Source: Micromonospora alfalfae (GTDB lineage Bacteria > Actinomycetota > Actinomycetes > Mycobacteriales > Micromonosporaceae). Taken from it: a stretch of 64,000 bases of DNA. Shown here piece after piece: positions 16,005 through 25,232 of this stretch. The stretch covers positions 1-64,000 of the forward strand of contig NZ_JAKKFH010000024.1 of assembly GCF_022230925.1 (NCBI RefSeq), in the 5' to 3' direction. The notes under the pieces are model-generated. The model did not search any database. It had not been told where the DNA came from and saw only the letters and a program-made list of their open reading frames with translations. How positions within the stretch are numbered: position 1 is the stretch's first letter; each line of letters begins with the position of its first letter. The position numbers were made by a program, and so were the translations under genes.

Positions 16005-17177
16005 TCAGATCAGCTCGACGATTGTGGCATTGGCCATGCCGCCGCCCTCGCACATGGTCTGCAGGCCGTAGCGGATGCCGTTGTCCCGCATGTGCTGGAG
16101 CATGGTGGTCATGATCCGGGCACCGGAGCCGCCGAGCGGGTGGCCGAGGGCGATCGCTCCGCCGCGCGGGTTGAGCCGCTCCGGGTCCGCCTCGGTCTCC
16201 GCCAGCCAGGCCAGCGGCACCGGGGCGAACGCCTCGTTCACCTCGTACACGCCGATCTCCTCGATGCCCAGCCCCGCGCGGCGCAGCGCCTTCGCGGTGG
16301 CCGGGATGGGCGCGGTGAGCATGGTGACCGGGTCGTCGGCGGCGACCACTGCGGTGTGGATCCGGGCCAACGGGCGCAGGCCGTGGCGGCTGGCCCAGTC
16401 GGAGGTGGTCACTGCGAGGGCCGCGGCACCGTCGGAGATCTGGGACGCGGAACCGGCGGTCACCACGCCGTCGGCCCGGAACGGGGTGGCCAGCTCACCC
16501 AGCTTCTCCAGGGAGGTCTCCCGGCGGATGCCCTCGTCGGCGGCGAACTTGCCACCGTCGGCGAGCGGCACCGCGGTCAGCTCCGGGTCGAACGCGCCGG
16601 CGTCCTGCGCGGCGGCGGCCTTCTCGTGGCTGGCAAGCGCGAACTCGTCGAGCTGGGTGCGCGAGAGGCGCCACCGCTGGGCGATCAGCTCGGCACCGAC
16701 CCCCTGGTTGAACGGCAGGGGCGCGTCGTCGGCGAAGCCCTCGACGCCCCGGTAACGGGCGCGCAGCTGGTCATTGAACGGCATGCCGCCGGCCACACTG
16801 GAACCCATCGGCACCCGGGTCATCGACTCGACGCCGCCGGCGACCACCAGGTCGGCCTGACCGGAGAGCACCGTCGCGGCGGCGAAGTGCAGGGCCTGCT
16901 GGCTGGAGCCGCACTGCCGGTCGACTGTTGTGCCGGGCACTGTCTCCGGCCAGCCGGCGGCGAGCACGCCGTTGCGGGCGATGTTCCACGACTGCTCGCC
17001 GACCTGGGACACGCAGCCCCAGAAGACATCGTCGACCTGGGCCGGGTCGAGCCCGGTGCGCTCGGCGAGGGCGCGCAGCACGTGCGCCGAGAGGTCGACC
17101 GGGTGGACGCTGGCGAGGCTGCCCTTGCGCCGCCCGACCGGGGTACGTACCGCGCCGACGATGACCGCGTCACTCAT
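16005..17177 (-). CDS. acetyl-CoA C-acyltransferase (thiolase)
   Basis: A 390-residue thiolase of standard length. Acyl-accepting Cys89 lies in DRQCGSSQQAL, the histidine in ALGHPLGGSG and the second cysteine in CEGGGMANATIVEL. It would cleave 3-ketoacyl-CoA (beta-oxidation) or condense acyl-CoA in the cytosol; the VDRQCGSS context is commoner in degradative enzymes. GGAG precedes the ATG at 17177 by five bases, and an imperfect TetR-like palindrome (GTTACCGGGGAGTAAAC) covers this ribosome site. No other fatty-acid gene is adjacent. Confidence 0.95.
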   Translation of the reverse strand: MSDAVIVGAVRTPVGRRKGSLASVHPVDLSAHVLRALAERTGLDPAQVDDVFWGCVSQVGEQSWNIARNGVLAAGWPETVPGTTVDRQCGSSQQALHFAAATVLSGQADLVVAGGVESMTRVPMGSSVAGGMPFNDQLRARYRGVEGFADDAPLPFNQGVGAELIAQRWRLSRTQLDEFALASHEKAAAAQDAGAFDPELTAVPLADGGKFAADEGIRRETSLEKLGELATPFRADGVVTAGSASQISDGAAALAVTTSDWASRHGLRPLARIHTAVVAADDPVTMLTAPIPATAKALRRAGLGIEEIGVYEVNEAFAPVPLAWLAETEADPERLNPRGGAIALGHPLGGSGARIMTTMLQHMRDNGIRYGLQTMCEGGGMANATIVELI

Positions 17178-17289
17178 GTTTACTCCCCGGTAACTTGGGC
17201 TGCCCCGATCCTACGTCGTCCATCGACCGGTCGTCCGGCCACACCCGCACGAGGTGCCGGAATCCGACGGCCGCTGGCATGCTGGTCGG

Positions 17290-17718
17290 GTGAATGAGAC
17301 CTCCCCGGGACAGGAATGGCGGGTGCCGTCGAGCCTGCCGGCGGCGAAGCTGGCCGGCGCCGTCCTGCTCGTCGCGCTCGGGCTGCTCTTCGCCGACGGC
17401 GACGCCGTCCGCCTGGCGTTGGCCGTCCTGGCCGCCGCCGCGCTGGCCGGCTGGGCGGTACGTGACCTGGTCGCCCCGGTCCGATTGGCGGTGGATCCGG
17501 CCGGGCTCACAGTCATCCACGGCTTCGCCGGTCGGCGGCTGCTGCAGTGGTCGTCGGTCGAGGCGATCGCCGTCGACCGGCGACCCCGACTGGGGCTGAC
17601 CAGCGAAACCCTGGAGATCGACGCGGGCAACTCGCTGCACCTGTTCGGCCGGTACGACCTGGGGGCCACCCCGGAAGAGGTGGCCACCGCCCTGCGCGCC
17701 GCCCGCCCGGTCAGGTGA
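17290..17718 (+). CDS. small PH-domain membrane protein (low-molecular-weight antigen 6-like)
   Basis: A 142-residue protein from GTG 17290. Two adjacent hydrophobic helices at residues 20-60 (KLAGAVLLVALGLLF and LALAVLAAAALAGWAV) precede a short cytoplasmic PH-like domain (RLAVDPAGLTVIHGFAGRRLLQWSSVEAI). This matches the actinobacterial family typified by the M. tuberculosis CFP6/antigen 6 group, whose function is unknown. Its 3' end lies in a tandem duplication shared with the convergent rhomboid gene. Confidence 0.75.
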   Translation: MNETSPGQEWRVPSSLPAAKLAGAVLLVALGLLFADGDAVRLALAVLAAAALAGWAVRDLVAPVRLAVDPAGLTVIHGFAGRRLLQWSSVEAIAVDRRPRLGLTSETLEIDAGNSLHLFGRYDLGATPEEVATALRAARPVR

Positions 17719-17743
17719 GGTGCCGCCCGCCCGGTCAGGTGAG
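17698..17743. repeat. 22-bp tandem duplication holding convergent stop codons
   Basis: GCCGCCCGCCCGGTCAGGTG plus AG occurs at 17698-17719 and 17722-17743. In each copy GGTCAGGTGA gives TGA on both strands. The PH-domain gene stops in the first copy and the rhomboid gene in the second, the same arrangement as at 4321-4394. Confidence 0.8.
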
Positions 17744-18646
17744 CAGGGCGGCGGTCCGGAAGAGCACCAGCGCGAGCAGGATCAGCAGGATCAGCGCCCC
17801 ACCGGTGACCTGCACCAGCGTGCGCCGACCACGCGGCGCGTACGCGAGCACCAACGCCATCAACGCGCCGACCACCAGCCCGCCCAGGTGCCCGGGGATC
17901 GAGATGCCCGGCACGGCCAGCGTGAACACCAGGTTGATCACCAGGATCGGGATGATCCGGGAAATGTCCCGGCCCAACCTGCGCTCGATGATGATCAGCG
18001 CGGCGAAGAGACCGAACACGGCCGTCGACGCGCCGACGGTGGCCGCCCGCGGGCTGCTGAACAGGTAGGCGGCCACGTTGCCGCCGAGGCCCGCGATCAG
18101 GTAGAGCGCGGCGAACCGCGCCCGCCCGAGGTTGGCCTCCAGCGACCGGCCGAGGATCCACAGCGCCCACATGTTGAGCAGCAGGTGGAGCACGCCGTAG
18201 TGCAGGAACATCGCCGTGACCAGCCGGTACCACTGGCCCTCGGCGATCCCTCCCAGCGTGTAGTCGGAGAGGTAGGCCCGGCCGAGCACCGCACCCCACT
18301 CGGTCAGCGGCGTGCTGCCACCCATCAGGCCGCCGAAGCCGGAGCCGCCCACCGCCGCGTCCCCGCCCCGGGCGGAGGCGATGGAGACCAGCAGGAACAG
18401 CACGTTCAGCGCGATCAGCGCCTTTGTGACATAGCCGTGCCGGCCGGCCGTACCGCCGCCGAAGGCGGTACGCGCCGGCCGGACACTGCGACGCCCCTCG
18501 TCGACGCACTCCGGGCACTGGTGCCCGACCGAGGCATCCCGCATGCAGTCCGGGCAGATCGGCCGGTCACAGCGGGTGCACCGGACGTAGGTCTCCCGGC
18601 CGGGGTGCCGGTAGCAGACCGGGGTGGTCGGCGGAGATTCGCTCAC
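17735..18646 (-). CDS. rhomboid-family intramembrane serine protease with N-terminal zinc-binding domain
   Basis: A 303-residue protein. Residues 11-47 hold seven cysteines and two histidines (CYRHPGRET, CTRCDRPICPDC, GHQCPEC) like a B-box or ZPR-type zinc site. Six transmembrane helices follow, with HYGVLHLLLNMW (H149, H154, N158), catalytic Ser207 in GASTAVFG and His253 in IPGHLGG, so the Ser-His dyad is intact. It would cut membrane proteins within the bilayer. It lies 94 bp downstream of the cyclophilin gene on the same strand, a pairing common in actinomycetes. Confidence 0.92.
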   Translation of the reverse strand: MSESPPTTPVCYRHPGRETYVRCTRCDRPICPDCMRDASVGHQCPECVDEGRRSVRPARTAFGGGTAGRHGYVTKALIALNVLFLLVSIASARGGDAAVGGSGFGGLMGGSTPLTEWGAVLGRAYLSDYTLGGIAEGQWYRLVTAMFLHYGVLHLLLNMWALWILGRSLEANLGRARFAALYLIAGLGGNVAAYLFSSPRAATVGASTAVFGLFAALIIIERRLGRDISRIIPILVINLVFTLAVPGISIPGHLGGLVVGALMALVLAYAPRGRRTLVQVTGGALILLILLALVLFRTAALLT

Positions 18647-18740
18647 CGGGCCGACCCTCCCGCCGCCACCACACGGTCCACCGGCACCGGCCGTGCTCCG
18701 GAGCGCTCAATCATGCGAGCAAAGGTACCTCGCCAGTCAC

Positions 18741-19271
<531 letters not shown>

Positions 19272-19388
19272 GGGTACTCCTCACTCGTTGGTCAGTTCCA
19301 TGCGGATCCTCCCATGTGCCCGATCTGGCATCGCGGAGGCATCCGAAGGTGGAGGATGACGAAGGAACAACTCCCAGGAGGTAGGACC

Positions 19389-20135
19389 GTGTTTGGATTC
19401 GGGCGGCGTAAGTCCCAGGGGCAGCAGGCCTTGGCCGAGCTGAACCAAAGCATCAACCACCTGATGCTGGCAGCCAACCACGCCGCGAAGGGCGCTGGCG
19501 CGACCGTCGGCCCGCGGGTCCAGGTGGCCCGGGGTTACGTCGCACCGACCGCCGCGTTGGTACGCGACCGCGCGTCGACCGGCTGGGGGACCACTCTCAC
19601 CACGCTGGCACCGCTGGCGGCGGCTGCTCGTGACGGCGCCGCGCAGGCAGGGCCGCTGACCAGGAAGGCCAAGTCGAAGACCATGCGGATCACCGGTAAG
19701 AAGAAGCAGCCGCGTCGTCGCGGCTCGATGATGACCGGCCTGTTGGCGGCGGGTGCCATCGCCGGCGTGGCCGGCGCGGTCGCGCTGCGCCGCCGCCGGG
19801 AGCAGCAGGAGTGGGCCGAGTACGACCCGACCCGCAGCACCCTGGAGCCGATGCGCGACGAGGTCGACTCGATCGAGGTGCGTACGCCGTCCGCGGCCCG
19901 GGGGTCCGACGGGTCCGCCATGTCCGGCGCGGCGGGGATGACCGGCGCGGGCAGCTCGGCGGTGGCCAGCGGCTCCAGCGCCAGCACCACCACCCCGGCC
20001 AAGCAGACCGGTGTCCGCCCGACCGACAAGGTCCCGTCGGTCGCCGAGGGCGCCACCGACGTCTCCGGTCGGCCGACCGACGACCTCACCAAGGCGCTGG
20101 GCAAGGACACGGCCCGCACCAACGGCCGCCGCTGA
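19389..20135 (+). CDS. hypothetical protein with single membrane helix and Ala/Ser/Thr-rich tail
   Basis: A 248-residue protein started at GTG 19389, which follows AGGAGG closely. The N-terminal 100 residues are helical (LAELNQSINHLMLAANHAAKGAG), a very basic stretch (KKKQPRRRGS) precedes one hydrophobic helix at about 120-140 (GLLAAGAIAGVAGAVAL), and a low-complexity acidic/Thr/Ser tail follows. Topology suggests a cytoplasmic N terminus and a membrane tether. Similar proteins are widespread in Micromonosporaceae without known function. It ends at a hairpin shared with the convergent corA gene. Confidence 0.75.
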   Translation: MFGFGRRKSQGQQALAELNQSINHLMLAANHAAKGAGATVGPRVQVARGYVAPTAALVRDRASTGWGTTLTTLAPLAAAARDGAAQAGPLTRKAKSKTMRITGKKKQPRRRGSMMTGLLAAGAIAGVAGAVALRRRREQQEWAEYDPTRSTLEPMRDEVDSIEVRTPSAARGSDGSAMSGAAGMTGAGSSAVASGSSASTTTPAKQTGVRPTDKVPSVAEGATDVSGRPTDDLTKALGKDTARTNGRR

Positions 20136-20155
20136 GGTCACCAGCAGCGCATCGG

Positions 20156-20189
20156 GCGCCGGCGAGTGGGTCCCCCACCTCGCCGGCGC
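20156..20189. terminator. bidirectional terminator hairpin
   Basis: GCGCCGGCGAGTGGG, a 3-base loop, then CCCACCTCGCCGGCGC form a stem of 11 plus 4 bp with a one-base bulge. It lies between convergent genes ending at 20135 and 20218. Confidence 0.7.
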
Positions 20190-20217
20190 TTCCGCCTGAG
20201 CGGCGCTGTCGCAGGGA

Positions 20218-21372
20218 TCAGAGCCAGCCGTTGCGGCGGAACCAGCGGTAGAGGGCCAGTGAGACGCCGAGCATGAGGGCGAGGGCCACCGGATAGCCGT
20301 ACGTCATCTTCAGCTCGGGCATGTTGTCGAAGTTCATGCCCTCGACGCCGGCGATGGAGGTCCAGACGGCGGCGATGGCCGCCCACGCGGCGATCTTGCG
20401 CATGTCGTTGTTCTGGTCGACGGTGACCTGGGCCAGCCGCGCCTGGAGGATCGAGTTCAGCAGGTCGTCGTAGGAGTTCACCTGCTCCACCGTGCGGCTC
20501 AGGTGGTCCTGCACGTCCCGGAAGTACTTGCGGATCTCCTTGGGCACGTCCCGGTTGACCTGGGAGGTCAGCGTCATCAGCGGCCGTTGCAACGGCACCA
20601 CCGCCCGCTTGAACTCGACCAGCTCCCGCTTCATCTGGTAGATCCGCTGGATCCGCCCGTGGCCGTGCCGGTCGAAGACCTCCGCCTCCAGCACGTCCAG
20701 GTCGTCCTCGATCTGCTCGGCCACCTCCAGATAGAGGTCGACCACCCGGTCGGTCACCCCGTACGCCACAGCCCACGGGCCGTGCAGCAGCAACTCCTGT
20801 TTGGTCTCCAGGTCGGCGCGGATCGGGGCGAGCCGGCAGGCATCGCCGTGCCGGACGCTGATCACGAAGTTCGGGCCGATGAAGAGCATCACCTGCCCGG
20901 TCTCCACCACCTCGGAGTTCTCGGTCAGCTCGGTGTGCTCGCAGTAACGGGCGGTGCGCAGCACCAGGAAGACGACGTCGCCGAACCGCTCCAGCTTGGG
21001 GCGCTGCTCGGCCTTGACCGCGTCCTCGACCGCCAGCTCGTGCAGGCCGTAGGTCTCCGCGATGGCTGTCATCTCGGCCAGCTCCGGCTGGTGCAGACCG
21101 ATCCAGACGAAGCCGTGCTCCTCGCGGCGGGCAGCGGCCAACGCCTCCGCGTAGGTCCAGTCGCCGGGCTGACGCCGGCCGTCGACGTAGAGCGCGCAGT
21201 CGACCACGGCGCTGCGGCCGGTGCCGGTGCCCGTCGGGGCCGGCACGGGCGGCGAACCGTCGGCGTTGAGGATCCGGGTCATCGCCCGGACCGGGGAGGG
21301 CCACGCCCGAGGTCGCAGCACCCGACCGGTGGTCGACGGTGCCGTCCGGTCCCGCTCTGTCCGATCCGTCAT
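20218..21372 (-). CDS. corA: magnesium/cobalt transporter CorA family protein
   Basis: A 384-residue protein with a large cytosolic alpha/beta domain, a long stalk helix (YFRDVQDHLSRTVEQVNSYD) and two C-terminal membrane helices. The signature motif between them is GMNFDNMPEL, the GMN loop that selects hydrated divalent cations, followed by YGYPVALALMLGVSLALYRWF. It should form a pentamer for Mg2+ uptake. ATG 21372 behind GGGAGGTGA is preferred over the longer reading from 21510, which adds a Pro/Arg-rich extension. Confidence 0.94.
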   Translation of the reverse strand: MTDRTERDRTAPSTTGRVLRPRAWPSPVRAMTRILNADGSPPVPAPTGTGTGRSAVVDCALYVDGRRQPGDWTYAEALAAARREEHGFVWIGLHQPELAEMTAIAETYGLHELAVEDAVKAEQRPKLERFGDVVFLVLRTARYCEHTELTENSEVVETGQVMLFIGPNFVISVRHGDACRLAPIRADLETKQELLLHGPWAVAYGVTDRVVDLYLEVAEQIEDDLDVLEAEVFDRHGHGRIQRIYQMKRELVEFKRAVVPLQRPLMTLTSQVNRDVPKEIRKYFRDVQDHLSRTVEQVNSYDDLLNSILQARLAQVTVDQNNDMRKIAAWAAIAAVWTSIAGVEGMNFDNMPELKMTYGYPVALALMLGVSLALYRWFRRNGWL

Positions 21373-21693
21373 CGCGTCACCTCCCGCGCTCAGCTGCGGC
21401 TTGCAGGCTACGCCGATCGCGGTCGAGGACCGGTGTGACGGCGGTCGCGTGGGGCGGCGCCGGGCGGGCCGGGCCGCATCGGGGGGTGTGCGGGGGACGA
21501 CACGGCCCACCCGGCACCTGTGGGGGCGGGAGGTTGTGCTGCCGCGTCAACCCGGCGGGGCCGGCCCGGAGGCCGGGCGGTGAACTCCGCAGTTGGCGGG
21601 GTGACGCTCGCAGCATTGTGGGCCAGCCGGCCGCCCGCAGGGGAGACCCGGGACGGCCGGCATCGTCGTTCTGTCAGGAACCCGACAGTTAAA
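21373..21693. other. 321-bp non-coding gap
   Basis: GC-rich spacer between the corA start and the end of the aminotransferase gene. The overlapping ORFs here are Arg/Pro-rich frame artefacts with no ribosome site or codon bias. Apart from short palindromic GC runs (GGCCGGCCCGGAGGCCGGGC) I see no RNA gene, riboswitch or repeat. Confidence 0.6.
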
Positions 21694-22875
21694 TCAGCTG
21701 CGGACGGCCTCGACGGCCGAGGCGAGCCGCCGGACACCCTCGTCGATCCGGTCGGCGGTCACCGCCGAGAAAGCCAGTCGGAGCGCGTGCCGGCCGCCGT
21801 CCAGCATGAAGTCGCTGCCCTTGACCACGGCGACCCCGCGTTCGGCCGCCGCCGGAGCGAGCCGGTCGACAAGCACGTCCTCGGGGAACTCCACCCAGAG
21901 GAAGTAGCCACCGTCGGGCTCCACGAACCGCGCCTGCGGCAGGTGCCGGCGCAACGACTCGGCGAGCACCTGGGACCGCTCACCCAACGCCGCCCGGACC
22001 GTCTCGATCGAGCGGTCGATGTCACCGGAGACGCAGAACTGGTGCACGATCGCCTGGGACACCATCCCCGGGGAGATGTAGAGGCTCGTCGCGTTCTTCG
22101 CGATGGAGGCGATCAGGTCCGCCGGGCCGACCAGGTAACCGACCCGCACACCCGGGCAGACCGTCTTGGTGAAGCTCGACGCGTGCACCACCACATTGCG
22201 GGTGTCCAGCGAGAGCATCGACGGCAGCGCCTCGCCCCGGAAGCGGACATCCGCGTACGGGTCGTCCTCGAAGATCGTGAACTCGTACTCGGCGGCCAGG
22301 TCGAGCAGCTCCCGGCGCTTCTCCTCCGAGAGCGTCATGCCGGCCGGGTTCTGGTAGTTCGGGATGACGTGCGCGAGCCGGGGGCGGACCCCGGACTCCA
22401 GCAGCTTGCGCAGCTCGGCGGTGTCCAGGCCGTCCGGCTGGACGGCGATGCCGTGCAGCTCACTGCCCATCCGCTGGAGGTTGAGCAACGTCCGGTCGTA
22501 CGTCGGGCGCTCCACCACCACCGCGTCGCCGGGGCGGACCAGGTGGTCGAAGAGGAACGCGTCGGCCTGAAGCGACCCGTTGGTGACCAGCACCTGGTCG
22601 GCCTCGACCCCGTGCTTCTCGGCGATCCACTTTCGCAGCGGAAGGTACCCGACGGAGGTGCCGTACGCCGTCACCCCAGCGGGGTCGGCGTCGAAGGCGC
22701 GTACGGCGGCGGCCTTGAGCCCCTCGACATCGACGATGTCCAGCGAGGGAGCCCCACGGGCAAAGGAGATCAACTGCTCGGCGGTCATGGATATTGAGCG
22801 TACGGGCGGCGGCGGGGGACGCGCGGTCGGCACGGCGATGTCCGCATCCTGAGCCACCGGGTCGGGTGACGGCAC
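21694..22875 (-). CDS. PLP-dependent aminotransferase, class I/II (2-aminoadipate/MocR-like branch)
   Basis: A 393-residue fold-type I aminotransferase. GYLPLRKWIAEKHG, ITNGSLQ-type substrate loop (VTNGSLQADAF), NYQNPAG, the cofactor Asp in FEDDPYADVRF and Schiff-base Lys in SSFTKTVCPGVRVGYL are present. There is no N-terminal GntR domain, so it is an enzyme rather than a MocR regulator. The closest groups use aromatic or 2-aminoadipate-type amino acids, but specificity is not predictable. GTG 22857 is an alternative start. The next upstream gene on this strand ends 20 bp away, so they may share a transcript. Confidence 0.9.
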   Translation of the reverse strand: MPSPDPVAQDADIAVPTARPPPPPVRSISMTAEQLISFARGAPSLDIVDVEGLKAAAVRAFDADPAGVTAYGTSVGYLPLRKWIAEKHGVEADQVLVTNGSLQADAFLFDHLVRPGDAVVVERPTYDRTLLNLQRMGSELHGIAVQPDGLDTAELRKLLESGVRPRLAHVIPNYQNPAGMTLSEEKRRELLDLAAEYEFTIFEDDPYADVRFRGEALPSMLSLDTRNVVVHASSFTKTVCPGVRVGYLVGPADLIASIAKNATSLYISPGMVSQAIVHQFCVSGDIDRSIETVRAALGERSQVLAESLRRHLPQARFVEPDGGYFLWVEFPEDVLVDRLAPAAAERGVAVVKGSDFMLDGGRHALRLAFSAVTADRIDEGVRRLASAVEAVRS

Positions 22876-22894
22876 TCCACCGGTCGGCGGCAGA

Positions 22895-23353
22895 TCAGAC
22901 CGGAAGGGCGAGCGCGTCGTGCTGCGCGGCCCGGGAAAGCCCCTCCAACTGCACGCCGAGCGCGTCGAGGAGCTGACTCCAGTCGAAGTAGGAGCGCCAG
23001 GCGGTGATCCGGCCCTTGCGGGCCCGGACCACGTCGGCCACCTCCCAGCTCACCAGCCTGCCGGTGGGCGCGACGGTGCCGTACGGCGAATGCAGGGTGC
23101 CGGTGTGGGTGCCGGTCAGCCGCAGCTCGACAGCGGCGCCACCGCCGGTGCGGACCGCGCCCATCGGGTCGACCCGCAGATCCGGAAAGGCGCCGGTCCA
23201 GGTACGCAGCAGCGCGGGCAGCTCGATCGGACGGACCGTCACGCCCGGCATGGCGTAGAACGCCTCCGGGGCGTAGAGATCCGGCAGCCGGGCCACGTCC
23301 CGACGCAGGAGCATCGCGTACTGCTGCTCGACCAGCCGCTCCGCGTCGCGCAT
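22895..23353 (-). CDS. SnoaL-like / NTF2-fold ester cyclase family protein
   Basis: A 152-residue protein from ATG 23353 (MRDAERLVEQQY) behind GGGAGGT. It has the pattern of SnoaL-like proteins: N-terminal helices, LYAPEAFYAMPG, LLRTWTGAFPDLRVDP and a C-terminal WEVADVVRARKGRITAWRSYFD strand pair that closes the cone-shaped pocket. Members include polyketide cyclases and hydrolases, but most stand-alone ones have unknown activity. No polyketide genes are adjacent. It lies directly upstream of the aminotransferase. Confidence 0.8.
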   Translation of the reverse strand: MRDAERLVEQQYAMLLRRDVARLPDLYAPEAFYAMPGVTVRPIELPALLRTWTGAFPDLRVDPMGAVRTGGGAAVELRLTGTHTGTLHSPYGTVAPTGRLVSWEVADVVRARKGRITAWRSYFDWSQLLDALGVQLEGLSRAAQHDALALPV

Positions 23354-23436
23354 CGGGACCTCCCCCACGGGCCACGGCACCTCCGCGCCCGCAAGGGATG
23401 TCTACCCATCGATCCGGCCCCGCACACCACTCCCGG

Positions 23437-23829
23437 TCAGGTCGTGGCGACCGCCTGGCTCTCCGACCAGACCCGCATGATGTCCCGCACGGAGATCACG
23501 CCGGCCACCTCCCGGCCGTCGAGCACCACCAGGTGCCGGAATCCGCCCCGGGCCATCGCGGCGGCGGCCTCGGCCACCGTCCACTCCGGCCCCGCGTAGA
23601 CCACGTCCCAGGTCAGGTGGGCGCCGGTGCGTTCCACGTCGCAGTCGAGGCCGGCGCCGATGGCCTTCAACACGTCACGTTCGGTCATGATCCCCACGCC
23701 CTCGGAATCGGGGTCGATCACGACCGCCGACCCGACACCGCGGGCCGACATCATCCGGGCCGCCTGGCGGAGCGTGTGCTCCGGACCGACGACGAGGACC
23801 TGGCTGGACATCGCATCCCGTACCTGCAT
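23437..23829 (-). CDS. CBS-domain pair protein
   Basis: A 130-residue protein made of two tandem CBS motifs: residues 4-60 (VLVVGPEHTLRQAARMM, GVGIMTERDVLKAIG) and 70-125 (TVAEAAAAMARGGFRHLVVLD, VAGVISVRDIMR). Paired CBS domains usually bind adenine nucleotides and sense energy state, often in trans with an unlinked enzyme. AAGGGGTGAT precedes the ATG at 23829; GTG 23832 is an alternative. It is divergent from the Nudix gene. Confidence 0.93.
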   Translation of the reverse strand: MQVRDAMSSQVLVVGPEHTLRQAARMMSARGVGSAVVIDPDSEGVGIMTERDVLKAIGAGLDCDVERTGAHLTWDVVYAGPEWTVAEAAAAMARGGFRHLVVLDGREVAGVISVRDIMRVWSESQAVATT

Positions 23830-23938
23830 CACACATCACCCCTTTGGGACGGTGGCATTCGGTACGGACATGGTGGTCGGTGGATGTTTCCGGGACAAGA
23901 GCGGCATCGCACAAGCTGCGGACGCTGGCTACTGTCGG

Positions 23939-24391
23939 ATGGTGTCCACCGAGCCCCTGCGCTGCGCCGGCGCGCTGATCGTCGACCATGACGGCCGCAT
24001 CTTCTTTCAGCGCCGCTCACCACACCGACGCCTGTTTCCCAACTGTTGGGACATCGTCGGTGGCCACGTGGAGCCGGGCGAGGACATCGACGAGGCACTG
24101 CGCCGGGAGATCACCGAGGAGACCGGCTGGGTTCTCTCCCACGTCCTGGGCCAGGTGGGCGAGTACAGCTACGTCGGCGACGACGGCCTGGCCCGGACCG
24201 AGTACGACTTCCTTGTCCGCGTCGACGGTGACCTCGACCGCCCGATGCTGGAGGCCGGCAAGCACACCGAGTACCGCTGGCTGGCCGAGCACGAGGTGAC
24301 ACTGCTCGACGAGCACCGCGACGTCAACGACGGGCTGATCCGGCGGATCGCGGAGGAGGGCTTCGCCGTCCTGCGGTCGATCGGTCTGTGA
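23939..24391 (+). CDS. Nudix hydrolase
   Basis: A 150-residue protein whose Nudix box is complete: GGHVEPGEDIDEALRREI followed by TEETGW, giving G-x5-E-x7-REUxEExGU. It would hydrolyse a nucleoside diphosphate linked to another group, using Mg2+. The FFQRRSPHRRLFPNCWD lead-in resembles (deoxy)nucleotide or isopentenyl diphosphate-type relatives, but substrate cannot be assigned. ATG 23939 is preferred to the much longer reading from 23627. The stop overlaps the GTG of the next gene, indicating coupled translation. Confidence 0.92.
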   Translation: MVSTEPLRCAGALIVDHDGRIFFQRRSPHRRLFPNCWDIVGGHVEPGEDIDEALRREITEETGWVLSHVLGQVGEYSYVGDDGLARTEYDFLVRVDGDLDRPMLEAGKHTEYRWLAEHEVTLLDEHRDVNDGLIRRIAEEGFAVLRSIGL

Positions 24392-25155
24392 ACACCGTCG
24401 AACTGGCGCCCCACCGGATCGCCGGGCTGCTCGCACCTGCCGTGGACCGGACCTTCCGCGCCGGCATCCTGGCCGGCCGGGACGGTGGTGGCGCCGAGTT
24501 GTCCCAGCGCTACGGCGGGATCACCGCCACCGGCTTCCTGGTCGACCTGCGCACCCGGCTGGCCGCACCCGGTGGCACTGTCGACGGGCCCGGGTTCGCG
24601 GCGATCACCCGCTACCAGGACCCGGTCGCCTGCCGGCGGACAGTGGACAAGCAGGTGGCCCACGGGATGATCTACCGCGGCCCGGGCGGAGCCCTGTCCG
24701 CCACCGAGCGGGGTGCCGCCTTCCTCGCCGAGCTGTACCAGGTGCACGCCGAGGTGACCGAGGAGTTGTGGGCCGGCCACGACGACCGGGTGGCCCGGCT
24801 CGTGGCAATGCTCGGCCGACTGCTGTCGTACGCCCTGGTGCTGGCCGACGAGGAGGCGCACCCGGTCGCCTCGGCCTTCGCCGCGCTGGCACCCCCGTAC
24901 GAGCCGGACGGCACCCCGTCGGGCGTCCTGCTGCTCAACCGGCTCAGCACGCTGCGACACCACCGGGCCGACGCGCACGCCGCCGCCTGGACCGCCGCCG
25001 GGCACACCGCGTCGAGCATCGCCGCCCTGCCGGCCGGTCCCGAGCGACTCGCCATCGAACTGGAGACCGACCGGCGGGCCGCCGGCCCGTACGCCACGCT
25101 CAGCGCGGAGGAGCGCCTGACAATGCTCGCCGACCTGGCGGCACTGCCCGGCTGA
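24388..25155 (+). CDS. SCO6745/SalK-like winged-helix family protein
   Basis: A 255-residue protein with a MarR-like winged-helix region around residues 75-125 (YQDPVACRRTVDKQVAHGMIYRG) and a helical C-terminal part with LSTLRHHRADAHAAAW, the pattern I associate with the SCO6745/SalK family. Some family members sit beside biosynthetic genes; the activity is not established. It may be a regulator or a DinB-like helical protein. The GTGA overlap ties it to the Nudix gene; the nucleotidyltransferase follows after 77 bp. Confidence 0.65.
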   Translation: MNTVELAPHRIAGLLAPAVDRTFRAGILAGRDGGGAELSQRYGGITATGFLVDLRTRLAAPGGTVDGPGFAAITRYQDPVACRRTVDKQVAHGMIYRGPGGALSATERGAAFLAELYQVHAEVTEELWAGHDDRVARLVAMLGRLLSYALVLADEEAHPVASAFAALAPPYEPDGTPSGVLLLNRLSTLRHHRADAHAAAWTAAGHTASSIAALPAGPERLAIELETDRRAAGPYATLSAEERLTMLADLAALPG

Positions 25156-25232
25156 CCGGTTGGCCGGAGCGGCGCACCCGGCCGGCGCTATCCTCCACCG
25201 GTGACGGGAGCAGGACTAGGGAGGATGTCGCG

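Noticed and set aside
22794..22976. Small ORFs overlapping the aminotransferase start
   Set aside because: No ribosome site or codon bias; the minus-strand aminotransferase and SnoaL-like genes account for the coding signal.
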